NCBI GenBank assembly: GCA_025677825.1
Contig: JAIXMO010000012.1
Coordinates: forward strand, 558,001-622,000
DNA from: Helicostylum pulchrum
Lineage: Eukaryota > Mucoromycota > Mucoromycetes > Mucorales > Mucoraceae
Direction of reading: 5' to 3'
Length of the DNA stretch: 64,000 nt
A model generated the notes under the pieces. That model did no database searches, had not been told where the DNA came from, and saw nothing but the letters and a program-made list of their open reading frames with translations. Made by a program: the position numbers and the translations under genes. Below are positions 1 through 12,100 of the stretch, one piece after another (within the stretch, counting starts at the first letter, position 1; every line of letters begins with the position of its first letter).

Positions 1-1904
1 TTGCGTGGAATGATAAAATGTCTATTTATCATATATTATACTTGTTTTTTTTTACTCTTTAATAAAAGAAAAACTTGCTTATAGTTTAATATATCTGCTT
101 TATAGTTACTTGTTTAATTCGTACAGCTTTCTTTTTCTCTCTCAATCATAAGAGGCAATCATGAACAGCAAGCAATTTGCAGTCGGAGAACAAAGCAACT
201 TGCCACTGTATATCCCGTCTTAGTTTAGCCAACAGGTGATTTACTAATTAATATCAGCCTTTTGTGAACTAAATTCCGTTATTTAAATAATATTCATCGC
301 GAGCTTACGGCTTATTCAATTGATTTAGCTGTAAATTAAGGTATATAATGGCTTAGACTGGTGTATGGTATAATACAACGCTTTGATTACAGCCGAATGG
401 TGTATTGTAAGGTCTGTGCTCATATAGCACTATTATGGAAGTAGAGACAGGTATTCGCTTCTCATAGTGTAACATATTGATCGGCCAAGGACACAAAAAG
501 AAAAAAAAAGGTCATGTGCTCCTACTTGGTACACATTAAACTCACTTTTATAGTTCAGGAAAAATTTTCTTCCACACTCAGTACGTGGAATATTTCCCCA
601 ACATGATAACTTCTTGGTGTAATATTAAACCCGGCTTTCGATTCTTTTTTAAACCAATCAATCGCTTCACACTAAGCCGATAAAATATATGTTTCTTTTT
701 TTCACCCAGAAAACTTAAATAATGGCATCATGTAGTAAAATTAAAGTTTACAAACTAGTGACTGCGGCTAGCCTGAAAAACAAGCAGTTTGCACCTACCT
801 GCTAAAGGTTTTACGCGCATATATCGATTTGAAGTAACCAGCTCTGTTCCTAAATAAGCAATTATGTATGGGGATTTGACTAACGCTCGAATTTTTATTT
901 TATTTACACTGCAGTTACTAAAAAAAATACCCATCTACATTCACTCAGTGCGTGAGTATAAATTTGACAAATTTATGTATTTTCCTAAATTACTGAAGAT
1001 ATACATTATTCAGCAGTTATCTTTGCAATGCTTTTTTAAATTTTAGCTCACACGCAGGCGAAAGGTGCCTGGGAAAACATACTCTAATTTTTTTTAAAGA
1101 AACATTTAAGTGGAGGATGACTCATCGATCATTATGGGGGCTTACACAAAACGCGAGATGATTCAATTTATTTGTTTTTTTTTCTAGTTGAATTAAGTAA
1201 CGATATCACTTTTAAAGTATTTGAGCGTTCTTGCAAAAAAAAATTAAACTAGTTACTTGAAACAAAAGAGTTCCCTTCCCTTCGGGTAAATTTTTTTTTA
1301 ACTACAGTGATAGTTGGCAATTCATAAGGTACACTTGAATGTCGATTATAGCTAGCTCTATAATTTGGGACAGGTATGTAAAGGTACTGCAGCCCGTGTC
1401 AAGCTGAAACATATAAGGTCTATTTTTGGTTGATACACGAGTAAACATGGATGCAGGTGATTCATACATTCTATTTTGATGTATGACAGTAAAACAGATG
1501 GGGATAACTGATAACAAAAAATAGAAGGACAGCAAATGCAGTTGATTAAATCAGTAGTACGAACCATAAGCACCACAGTAATACATAAAAAGTCGCGTGA
1601 CCATGAGAAAATTGACATTCACACCTTAAATATATAATTACTAAAGATATGGGAGGATTCTTGATACATACACACGCTCTATTTACACGCTTAGCAAAAG
1701 GTGTGATGTGTTCGTTTTTTTTTAAAAAGGTGACATTTTAGCATAAATAAGTTGGCTTGTAAAAATGATTACAGTAGAAGCTCTATTTAAGGGTGGATTT
1801 CTTCCAACAGTGGATAATTACTGCTAAAGAAAAAAAAGCTCACTGAGACATCACACTTTCTTTTCTGATCGTAAAAAAATAGGACTTTGTACCAAGGATT
1901 TTCC
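1..1904. other. Gene-poor AT-rich stretch
   Basis: No gene can be supported here. Open frames are short and lack family motifs or a convincing exon structure. The stretch holds many A/T homopolymers and looks like decayed intergenic DNA next to the gene remnant that follows. Confidence 0.5.
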
Positions 1905-2579
1905 AAGATTACAAGCCCTACTGATAAGAAAGGTCGAGGCGAAAAACTCAGGACAGCTGCGTTGAATATGTCTAAGAAATTGCTGCGCAAGAAACAGCAG
2001 CACTCGCTTCCGCAACGCTAGCATCTATTACTATCACTGATTCAACTGAATCGGTTTTAGCTATAGCAGAGGATACGAATGTGGTCTCTTTATTTTCAAG
2101 ATTTAAAGAAACTGTTTCCAGAAGGACTATCAATAACTTGCTTTAAATCGAATCTTCCCTTCACGAAATCTTATTTTTATCTTACGTCCTTCTTTTATGC
2201 ACTCTTCAACATATCCCGCTTTATATTGATGTGCTTTCTGAAGAGTTCTTGGTTCAACTTAATAATCAAATGCTTGCAGAGTATATTGATTCTAATATAG
2301 ATGTTTTTGATGATGTATACATTAAGAAGCTTGCTCGTTTAATGAATGACATGGCTCCAAAGACGACCTGGGGTTTGACCTTTTGGTTCTTGGTAGGGGC
2401 TTGAGCCAAACATTACAATCTTTGTTTCATGGTGTTACGACTGCGTAAGTCATAATTAACAGTAATAAAACTGGAAGAGGTTCTGATCATATTAATTTTT
2501 TTTTATACTTAGCATTCGTAAACTCCCTGTCGCGATTTTTCCGTCCGATAGAGCCTGTTGTAGACTTCTGAGCGCTTGA
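1905..2579 (+). pseudogene. Decayed protein-coding gene remnant, family not recognised
   Basis: Reading the plus strand across frames gives a protein-like track that no single ORF captures. It begins with a basic segment (SPTDKKGRGEKLRTAAL), shifts frame near 1970 into an Ala/Thr-rich segment, crosses one in-frame stop near 2130 and continues as an acidic helix-like segment (YIDSNIDVFDDVYIKKLARL). It shifts frame again near 2370 and reads LVLGRGLSQTLQSLFHGVTT. A well-formed intron (GTAAGT...TTAG, about 2445-2512) then joins cleanly to AIRKLPVAIFPSDRACC and a stop at 2577-2579. The intact intron with frame-preserving boundaries argues for a former real gene. At least two frameshifts and one stop indicate a pseudogene. 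The function is unknown. Confidence 0.45.
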
Positions 2580-2720
2580 AGAGAGATAGCTAAGATTCCA
2601 AGCGATCTCTTTCACTTGCGAAATGATGTTTACTTATTATGTTCTTGTATCTGACTAATGCGTAGGTTTTGTCCAAGATACCAAACTTATCGGGCAAAAC
2701 CTTTAAGCGTTGATTCCGCT

Positions 2721-3530
2721 TTATGCTGTATACACCATTGTACGCCAGTGGCCAGAATACGTTGTTTCTTTTTTGCCGTTGGTGTTAATATTGTAGACTT
2801 TTTCTTGTTTCCAGACATAATCGCAAGCAGATAAAGAGTGAAGGAAGATTGATCCAATCAAGGAATATACGCCAGGGAAAATGAAGCGACGTTTCTCCTT
2901 CCAAGGCTCTGGATTATCCATAGCCGCCAAAATTCTTTTATCTTTTAACAAGGTACGGATATTCTTCAAGTCTTCCAAGTACCTTGTCATTTAATTAGTG
3001 ACACGCATGCATGGATTAATGAGATTCCCAAGGAGTGGGGGGAAACGTGAGTTGACCAATCTCTTGCATCACGTATACGCCACCATATCTTAATCTTGTT
3101 ATAAAAAAAGATATATGAAACCCATGAATTTGCAAAGGTAATGCGGCTTGAAGTGAATTATGATCAATTGTATTTTTGGAAAACGTTGCCGAACGCAAAA
3201 GTTCGTGGCACAAAGCATGGGTATCAGTGGTGGTGGTGGAGTGAGAAACCTTGGCCTCACCAAACCCAAGACTGGCTCCGAAATCAAGTTGTTCGATCTT
3301 CGAAATAGTAGCATCAGGGCGCAAGTCTTCAGTTTCGTCACTACTAACATTTGTCCATCTTAATAATACGTTTCTGTTTGGGCCAGAAAGCAAAGAGGTC
3401 AAGATGGGGTCAAAGTACACGATAAAAGGTTCAAATTCTATTGATTTTTTTAGTCTTAATTGATGCGGAAGAAACGGAGGCACTTGCTTCCACTTCCGCT
3501 ACTTCCACAACTCCTACCTTTCACAGCTAT
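2721..3530 (-). pseudogene. Remnant of a mucoralean multicopy orphan protein family
   Basis: Two open segments lie in different frames: 3483-3016 and 2990-2721. The first holds FDPILTSLLSGPNRNVLLRW, then LRPDATISKIEQLDFGASLGFGE, a His/Thr segment, and LPLQIHGFHISFFITRL. The second continues with a Leu/Lys-rich stretch (YLEDLKNIRTLL). From memory this arrangement (DPILTSLL...LRPDATI...GFGE...IHGF) matches a hypothetical family present in many copies in Mucorales genomes, often near mobile elements. Upstream of 3483 the expected Ser/Ala-rich lead-in is readable but in another frame, which suggests a further frameshift. A stop and frame change near 3016 separate the halves. It is convergent with the remnant at 1905-2579. 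The biochemical function of the family is not known to me. Confidence 0.55.
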
Positions 3531-4720
3531 TGCGCTGAAAAAAAAATAATAATCGTATAATAAAAACATAAAATATCTTTCATATAACTAGATTGATAGA
3601 AATAGGAGAAGCTTATGTGTGTGTTGCATTTGATATATTATATGAGAAATGCCTTTTTTAAGCTTACTTGGTTAGGTGATTTCTGAAAAGGCACAATCCA
3701 TGATTATAAATATTACATTTTCTCTCTCTCGACTATCTTTGTAACACTAAACATGGTTACAACCGCTTTAATCATGAGGAATATATGCCGAGAGAGATGC
3801 CAAAATGATTTTGTACAAAAAAAAAGGGTGACTGTTTCAAGGGTAATCCTTCGAGGCTTACACACACACAGTTAACGTAAACCCGAGAATCGTAAGAAGA
3901 AGTGTTTTTTTCTTGAAGAGGATGTTTTCCCGCGGGGAAATTGCTTCTTATTCCAAGTACACCGGGAAGCTACTTTTTTTTAAAAAAAGTATAAGAAGAA
4001 AGGGTTTTTTTGCTCTTTTTTTTTTCTCTCTTTTTTTTATTACTATTTTCTTTATTATTTTTGTTTTTTTACGAGTTATTCACATGGTATGACTATTTGA
4101 TTAAAAATAGAGATTTGCTGACTAAAAAGACGTAATAGCAAGGGAATATTTCAAGAAGTTGATCCGTTTACTTTTGAGCAGTAAAAAGACTAATATGTAC
4201 GTTCATACGCGGTGAGTGAAAATCCTTTTTACCCCAAATGAGTGGAACACAAAAAGAGGAAACATATTTAGTTTTGACTTCAAATAAGATGGCTATAAAA
4301 GTACAAAAATGTAACTATCATTAGCTTTTTTTGTTTTGTTTCAGGGTTGATTACATTATTCTTTTTCTTACGAAAAAAGGTTCACTTGGTACTGATAAAA
4401 AAGTGATTCATAAACCTTCTAAATCAACCGCACCCAATGAATTTTTTAAAATGGGGTAAAAAAAAACATTGTAGTGTGTGACCAACAAAAAAAATATGAC
4501 TGAGATTATCTTTATTGTAGCCCTTTTTCCAGTTTGACTGGAAACTCTTAAAATATACACAGTAAAATTGAGTTATCAAACTCAACAACTCCCCCAATTT
4601 CTTTTTTTCTCCCCCTTATTTATTTATTTTATTTCTTTCACTTTCTTTCTTTCTTTTTTTTTTTTTTCCTTTGCGTACCTTTTTATTGTTTTATTTTTAT
4701 ATTCGTTATCCGTATTCGAA
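3531..4720. other. Intergenic region upstream of the Zn2Cys6 gene
   Basis: No gene seen. The 1.2 kb is rich in long T tracts (for example around 3990-4070 and 4600-4690). A pyrimidine-rich tract just before the ATG at 4721 is typical of promoters in this window. Confidence 0.4.
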
Positions 4721-7283
4721 ATGTTTGCAACGCTTGAATTGCCTTTGAGAGGTATAACAAACAAAAAAAAAAACTTTCATTGCAACTTGAATTCTTATTC
4801 AAATTAAACAATTTGTAGATGATAGTAGGCATAAAAGACTAAAGGTCGGAAGAGCATGTCATCCCTGTCGAATGAAAAAAATAAAGGTACTTTTGAATTC
4901 ACACTTTTTCTTTAATTTTTGAGCCGAGATTCTAACTTAGTATATTACTGTTCTTAGTGTGACGGAAAGCAACCGTGTATGCAGGTAATTTAATAATCGT
5001 ATATACCCTTTTTTTTTTGCACTGTCTAAATCCTTCTTTTTTTTTATTTATTTATTAGTGTAAAGGTACTTTGATCATTTATGCAAAAACATCTATGTAT
5101 ATTTTTTATATTGACAACTATTTCATATAGCTAGAAGACGTAAATGCATGTATTTAAAAAACCCAGACGAGACATATATCAGATTAGACCCAGTTGTTGA
5201 GACCACCAGTAATTCCTCTATATCCGATTCCTATTTACAAGATTTAGGCGAGCAACAACCCAGACATAACCACAGCACCAGTAGTAGCAGCATGAACCTT
5301 AAAATGAATACCAATACTATACCTGCACCAGAAGATAATAAGATATATGCACAAGATAGACCCGACAACTTATTTGCCAGTAGTAGTGGCAACAACATGC
5401 ATTCTTTATCAACGCCACCTACTATTCAACCTGACACACGTCCCGATAAAATGATTGAACAATTAACAGACGGACTGGTTCGTTTAACGTTACATCATGA
5501 TCCTTCAAAACTGGGTAATGAGAATGTCACTCCTTGGCGTACGTACGGTGAATTTGTTCGTTGGACACCCGAACCGCAACTGCCTACATTTTACACAGCA
5601 CCTATTGACATGCCTTCACGACCTACACAAGAACATTTAATCGGCGTCTTCTTTGACGAATGCCATCATATACTACCTACGCTATCAAGATCCATGTTTT
5701 ATGACCAATTAAAAGTCAAAGGACCCTTAGTGACGCCACTTTTATTAAACAGTATTTACGCCCATGCTTCAAAACGTATCAATAACCCGTCATTTCGATC
5801 CGATCCCTCGAACCCAGCTACACAAGGCGATTTGTTTTATAATAGAGCTAGAAGACTGATAGACGATTTCATGGACGTACCTAGAATTAGTACCGTTATT
5901 GCTTTACTTTACATGTCTTTGTATGAATGTGATCACGTACCTCAAAACGGGAAACGAGTGAGATCCAGCAGAGCGTGGATGTACTCTGGTATGGCCATCC
6001 GTATGTGCTTTGAATTAGGCTTACATACTGCCAATTACAGCTCACAAATGTCTCAGTGTGATATAGAGTTACGCAAGCGGGTACTGTGGACTTGTTTCGT
6101 GATGGATAAATTGGAGAGTTGTACAATGGAAAGACCTTGGATGTTAAAATCGAAAGATATTGCACTTGATTTTCCAACTCCGGTTCCCGAAGATTCGCTT
6201 CAAGAACGTCTTGTACTCGAGGGCTTTAACCAGCTATGCAGACTCATGATTTTGATGGAAAAAGTCATTCATTTTTTCACATACGATATGAAAAACCTGA
6301 GCCTGTGGACAATTAGTGAAGAAAACCAAATTTTGCAGTATTTGGACGCTATTAATCAGTGGAGAGAAATGTTACCTAATGAATTACAGTGGACAACGCC
6401 AGCTAATAATCCTGGTATACAGAGATTTATTCCTGCTATCCCATCCTCTGCTGTGGTTGCTAATTTACACTTGATTTGTTATAACCTTGAATTATCTTTA
6501 ATTATGTGCTGCAGGTACCAAGATGAACATCTTCATCGAGAAAGAAGAAGAACTTTAGCGAATACGATTACTCATATTGTGTCTTTGACTGTACAACATC
6601 AGCACCTGATGTATACGTTTGCTGTGTCTACCTTTTCCGGTATATTTGCAGCATTAACACATGCAGTCGATTTTGATAGTCACCGATTAGATATTTCGGA
6701 GGGTTCAAAGATCCAGTTCCGAAAAAGTTTAGAGGATGTCCGACTTATTGTGGAACGACTTCCTATGCGCGATTTACGTAGTTTTGCACGTCTTGTTGAT
6801 TTAACACTGCAGCCAACAAACGGAAATAATATTAATATGAACAATATGTCCGTACCTCAATCGTATGCATCCGCCTTTTCTGCTATTAATGATCTTTGTC
6901 ATAAAGATGAAACAAGAAGTATGACAACCTCTTCTTCTTCTATCGATCTTTATAATCAGCAACAGCATCATCATGATATTGAAAACAATAACTCCGTCTA
7001 TGGTTCTGTTTCCCCAGAAAGACGTAGATCGCCATTCCATAACAATCCAATGATATCCGGTCAATTTGCATTTGACGCTTGTTACCAACAGCAACCAAGT
7101 ACTCAGTCTTCACCATCCGGCTCCGTTTCTGCTGCTGCTGTTGCCGCTGCCGCTACAGCTATTGGAGCCGTAGGTACGCCAAGTGCTGCGTCTGGTCCTA
7201 CTAATAAGAGCATTGAACCTGCTGACTATACTTTTGAATTAATATCTGTCGCTGATGAATGGGCCAGATCTCTCATATATTAA
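4721..7283 (+). CDS. Zn2Cys6 (fungal binuclear cluster) transcription factor
   Basis: Predicted 761-residue nuclear DNA-binding regulator. Reading splice sites gives five exons: 4721-4751, 4819-4886, 4958-4984, 5059-5065 and 5131-7283. Joined, the N-terminus is basic (DDSRHKRLKVGRAC) and carries a complete zinc cluster: RACHPCRMKKIKC, CDGKQPC, MQCKARRRKC, giving C-x2-C-x6-C-x5-C-x2-C-x6-C. The large last exon alone lacks the zinc cluster, so a start at 5148 would be wrong. Its middle (roughly residues 190-430) has the fungal-specific transcription factor domain pattern: LLLNSIYAHASKR, then SSRAWMYSGMAIRMCFELGLH and a DKLES segment. The C-terminal third is low-complexity (Asn, Gln, Ser, polyAla). 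Exon 4 is only 7 bases (TGT AAA G), yet it supplies the fifth cluster cysteine and keeps frame. Target genes cannot be inferred. Confidence 0.9.
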
Positions 7284-8033
7284 ATATATTTCTTTTTTTT
7301 TCTTTGTCTTTTTTTTCTAACTCACACACACGTACACACATTCATTCTTATTTTTTACTATTTAATTTCATCCCTCTTTCTCTCTCTCTTTCTAATCTAT
7401 ATTTATGTAACTTGTATTTGTAATACAGACGTACATAAAAATAAAGTATATACATGTATAAATATTTTATACTCGCTTATTTTTCCAAATATAATCAAAT
7501 TATTATGTTTGTACAACCAAATCCATATGTGATACCACGTGAAATGTATAGCAAACAAAAAAATGGTTTTTTTTAGGGAGGGTGGCTTTATGTCGACCCT
7601 GCTTTTTTCTTTATGTGTGCAGCTCTCAGAATTTAAAAACCACTGCATAAATAATACTAGAATAAGGAAACAATAAATAAATCAACATCATACCTAACTA
7701 AGTCTATCTAAAAGTTTAAATTAATATTGGAACTTTTTTTTTTTTTTTTGCTGTTGTAAACACGCACGCATACACATACAAAAAAAAAAGACGTATAGCT
7801 TAAAGTGAAAAGTTTCTCGAATAGAAAAAGACGTTTATTTCTAATAAGAGAACGATTGGTGCATTCAGTAATATAGGAGCAGGTTTTTTGTTACTATTAC
7901 TAAAAATAAAAAGCCCTGAATTTGTTATTGCGAGGCAATATGATCAGAGTATATAAAGTATCCTTTCTGTTGCAATCATATTGTTTATTTATTTATCCTC
8001 TCCTTCCTCTTCTACATTTTTTTTTTAAATATC
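7284..8033. other. Intergenic region between two plus-strand genes
   Basis: 3' flank of the transcription factor gene and promoter of the next gene. It contains CA-rich and T-rich tracts and no supported gene. A T-rich run (about 8019-8026) sits just before the ATG at 8034. Confidence 0.4.
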
Positions 8034-9678
8034 ATGTTGCTTAAAAGCTTGAGTAGTTTAGCTAGTTTAGTTTTATTAGCAAATACTGTAACCGGTATAT
8101 TTATTCCCACCAAGAGAGAGAATGGTAAAGCGTTATCAGGAACATTTATACACGTGACAGGTAAGACACAAAGAAAAATAAATATTACACAGTTATGCTA
8201 AGCGGGGTCACCTAGATTTCCATTTGGATCCATACTACGTAGAAGGAGCAGATGTCTCTAGTTTCTGTCATACGAAAGGTGGAGATACAGAAAAGGGTGT
8301 GGCAGGTCGTTTCGGTACACTCGGGACCAAATGTGATTCACCCATTGCTTTAGTAGAGGCTGCATTTGCCTTTATGAAGGCTAAAGCACCCGATGCAGAT
8401 TTTGTCATCTATACTGGTGACTCTACAAGACATAACCGAGATAAGGCATTCGTGCGTACCGAAGAACAAATGATTGATATTCAAAAGACTATTGTCAATT
8501 ATTTCTCAAAGAGTTTTTCTAAAGTGGTAATGTCTCCCTCTCTCTCTCTCCCTCTTTAAACTCATCTCTTTTTTTTTATAAAGATCCCTGTCATTGGTAA
8601 TAATGATGTAGAAGGGCATAATGATATCAAAGATTTTGATCCACAGTATGTGGGGTTTAAGGACATTTGGAGACCCTTTAACCTTAATTATGGCTCAGAG
8701 TTTGACCGTGCTGGTTACTTCACGCAAGACATTTCTCCCAAGTTGAGAGCCATTAGTTTAAACACTTTATCCTTTAGCAAGAAAAATAAGCTTGTAGATG
8801 AATGTAATGTAACAGATAGTTCTGGAAGACACCAGTTAGACTGGTTTAAAAAATCTCTAGAAGATGTTCGCAGAGACGGATCTAAAGCTTATGTCCTGTA
8901 AGAAGTATTTTTTATTTATAAAATATAATTTTGATATGCTAACGCAGTTTTTTTTGTATTGTGACAGTGCTCATATCCCACCCAATAGCAAAAAAGATAA
9001 ACGCTTTTATAAAATGTCTTGTTATAGTGAATATTATAGTATATTAGGTTCTTACTCTGATGTTATTCTTGCCCATTTCTCTGGGCATTTCAACTGTAAG
9101 TTTTTTTTTGTTAGTTTTTTGTTATTTAATTGTTATTAATTTTTTCTGTTCTTTTGTTATTACAGACGATCAATTAACTGCGGTTTTAAAGAACACAGAA
9201 GACGGAACTTATACACGAGTAGCTGCCCTTGGAGCAGAAGAGGTTCCTATGACAGCACAAGAGCTTGAAAAATACAAGGTAGTTGGTGTACTTTTGAACG
9301 CACCTTCCATTATTCCTGAAAACAATCCTGCTGTTCGTATATATAAGTATGAAACTGAAGGCACTCGGTAAGTTAAAATAATTGCTTGCCACACCATAGC
9401 ATTTTTTTCTCTAAACATATTTTTTTATTTTATGCAGTTTCCCAGTGGGTACAATTCTTGATTGGGATCAATATTATGCCAATTTGGAAGAAGCTAACCA
9501 AAGCGGCAACTTGGAGTTTAAATTAGAGTACACAGCTTCTAAACTTTATAACGTGGATCACTTTGATGCTAGTAACTTGCAACGTGTATTTGAAGCAATT
9601 TCACTTAGTGAAAACGTTCGAACTCAATATACCAATATACGTAAAGTTGGAGGTAATGAAGCACCCGTTGAATATTAA
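8034..9678 (+). CDS. Secreted or vacuolar metallophosphatase, endopolyphosphatase-like
   Basis: Predicted 440-residue protein of the calcineurin-like metallophosphoesterase superfamily, closest to fungal endopolyphosphatase/acid sphingomyelinase-like enzymes, which cut inorganic polyphosphate or phosphoesters in the vacuole or outside the cell. Exons: 8034-8160, 8216-8526, 8584-8897, 8968-9095, 9166-9367, 9438-9678; all junctions are GT...AG and keep frame. A hydrophobic signal peptide (KSLSSLASLVLLANTVTG) precedes the metal-binding motifs in order: TDFHLDPYY (D-x-H), YTGDSTRH (GD), IGNNDVEGH (GNxD), AHIPP and SGHFN. The fit to the Ppn1 type rests on the N after GH and on the polyphosphatase-like CDSP and GNNDV segments. 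At 440 residues it is shorter than yeast Ppn1, lacking its long C-terminal part. Substrate is inferred. Confidence 0.85.
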
Positions 9679-9913
9679 ATTTAATAGTAGTAATAATAAT
9701 AAAGTATATGTATCCAGAGTAGTAGTAGTAGTTTTTTTTTTCACAGTAGATAGTGCTTTTTTATTTTTTTTGAACGATGTATTATACAAAAATATGTGAG
9801 GGATTGGGGATTGTGTTGTTGTGTAAAGGAGAAGAAGTTGTATTTTTTTTAATGGCGAAAAGTGAAAACAAAAAAAAAAGGATGTGTATATATTATATGT
9901 ATTAAAAAAAAAT

Positions 9914-11039
9914 CTACTCTTCTTCATCAACCTTTTGCTTTTTTGCTGAAGTATCTTCCTCGGCATCTTCCTTATCATCAGGTCCTCTCTTTCTCAAACC
10001 CTTCATCTTTCTAGTTTGAATCTTGTCAAGCTCTTGCTTACCAAGATGGATACGACCATATTTATCACCCATCTCATCAACTTCGATATTCTTAACCTTC
10101 TTGGGCTTAACTTCCTTGGGTACTCTAACAGCAGATTTCCACATATCAGGCTTAGGTACATTAACACGCTTCATCTTAAGATCGTAGTTAGGACCCATCT
10201 CTAACAACTCGACACGAGGAGTCTTCAAACCACTCTTCTTCATTTCAATAGAATAGGTACGGAAAAGAATACGATCGTCAGGTGTAGCAGTTAAACTGAT
10301 AACATGTTCAAGACCGCCCAAGTTAATAGCACTAGTCTCATCACCGTTGAAGAAATCCAAAAAGAAATTCTTGATACTCTTACACTTTTCATCAGATTCG
10401 AAACGATCACCGTTGAAAACCATCAAAGGCTTTAAACCTAAAGAACATTTGGGTCCCTATAATAGTGTGGTATAAAAATGTTAGTTACCCAAAAAAATAA
10501 AATAAAAAACTTTTTTATATAACATACGGGAATAGAGTTCATTGACTTGGGGTTCTCAATACCAAACTCGTACATGTCCAAGACGGTGTGGTTATACATA
10601 CGAACAAAAGTCAAGTTGTGAGGTCTCTTCTTGGAATGAGTACCAACAACTAAATGTGCACTATCGTTCTTGCGAGAGAAAAATTCTAACTTTTCCTCTT
10701 GTTCAAAAGGTTTGATCTCATTCTTCTTTGAGAAATAAACAGCATTGGGACGCTTTAAAGCATACTATAATAACCACTTGTATTAGATCTTGTTGTTACA
10801 TGTATATAATAGTTTCTATTTACCAAATCCTTCAAGGCATCACTGACGACCTGACTAGTAGAAGATCCCCTTACGACTAAAGTATTCTTGGGGTTTTCAT
10901 GGACCTTGGCTTCACGGTTCTTCAAGAAACGCTTGGCACGGGCATTCTTAGCTTTACTATTGTTTTTTTAAAAAAAGGTTAGGAAAAAAATAAACCTTTT
11001 TTGAGTATCGAGATCTAATACTTACACAGTACGCAACAT
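9914..11039 (-). CDS. RPF2: Ribosome biogenesis protein RPF2 (Brix domain)
   Basis: Predicted 308-residue nucleolar protein. With RRS1, RPF2 brings the 5S RNP (5S rRNA, uL18, uL5) into the pre-60S ribosome. Four exons on the minus strand: 11039-11026, 10956-10824, 10764-10528 and 10456-9914, joined in frame. The first exon encodes only four full codons (MLRT) and then splices to VKAKNARAKR, which reproduces the characteristic RPF2 start. The Brix domain covers about residues 30-235: FFSRKNDSAHLVVGTHSKKRPHN, LTFVRMYNHTVLDMYE, LDFFNGDE and GLEHVISLT. It is followed by MGDKYGRIHLGKQ and IQTRKMKGLRKR, both typical of the family, and a short acidic/basic tail. It is convergent with the metallophosphatase gene, with about 235 bases between the stops. 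Confidence 0.95.
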
Positions 11040-12100
11040 TTTTTTTTATAACTGTGTATGGAATAAAGTTTCAAAAAAAAAAAAAATATAAAAAAAAGTT
11101 GACATATCCTTCAATTAGAGAAAGAAATTACAGTCACAGTGGCTTACTTTGATTTTTTTTTTACCGTTTTGCATCAAAGTAGGAAATTAAGCTTTTTTTC
11201 TCGGCTGTATTTACGATTATCGTGTAGGACTATATACTGCTAATGAGAAGCTAAATAAATACAGATAAGCATACAGATAAAAAGACGAGTGTATTTTTTT
11301 TTTCATAAGTATACCTCTTTTTTTTCATAAGTATACCTCTTTTTTTGTGGAAGAGACGTTTTGTTCGGAACTTTAAATACAAAATAGGAACATCCTTGGG
11401 ATCAATTTTCATGCAATCTCCCAAGTTACAGCGAATACTGCTTTTACAAAAACAGGGCAAATTGTACACGTAAAATTTTGATTCATTTGCATTTGAAAAA
11501 TTAAGGCGCCTGTACTATAAGGTCAATTTGACAAGTTTCTTTTTATAAGCATCACTTTTCCTTTTCAATACATACATTATGCACTCAATTACTTCGGAAT
11601 TGAGTTGTATAAAGTATTTATCATTAGGTTACGAGTATAGTAGCAATACACTGACCGTCTAGTGTGCATCTCGTTGTTATTATAACTTTGCCCCCCTCTA
11701 CTTCTATTGTTGGTATTCGCATGCATTATACGAACTTTGCTCAATTAAAACGATAGATCGTAACTGCTTTTTTTAATATTTACTACGGGACCAAGGGGGT
11801 GGATAAATAAAACCTTCTCGATTTGGCGGGAGATGTCGACGCCAGATCTTTTTTTTTCCCGCAGGCAACTAGACCATAATAAGGAGTTTATGCAAATGTA
11901 ATATTTGACGAGATCAAAATGTTTATGGAGAAAACTATAGTTATAAAAGAGGTAGGGGACCCGCTAATACTGGTAATAAACAAAGTCGATCTATTTTTAT
12001 AGTGTGACAAACATTGACCAAAAAAAGAACACTGTAAAAAACATGGCTTTTTTTTTAAAGAGATTTTTAATTATTTTCAAATTTTTTTTTCGTTATTTTG
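11040..12100. other. Intergenic region between RPF2 and PAN3
   Basis: Contains the RPF2 upstream region and the PAN3 3' flank. No gene is supported. It holds the small tandem repeat listed separately. Confidence 0.4.
11304..11347. repeat. Two tandem copies of a 22-base unit
   Basis: The unit cataagtatacctctttttttt occurs twice head to tail, the second copy ending with a slightly different T run. It probably arose by slippage or local duplication. Confidence 0.7.

Noticed and set aside
1302..1990. Minus-strand frames of 67-86 codons at the left end
   Set aside because: No recognisable motif; the 1905-1990 part overlaps the better-supported plus-strand gene remnant.
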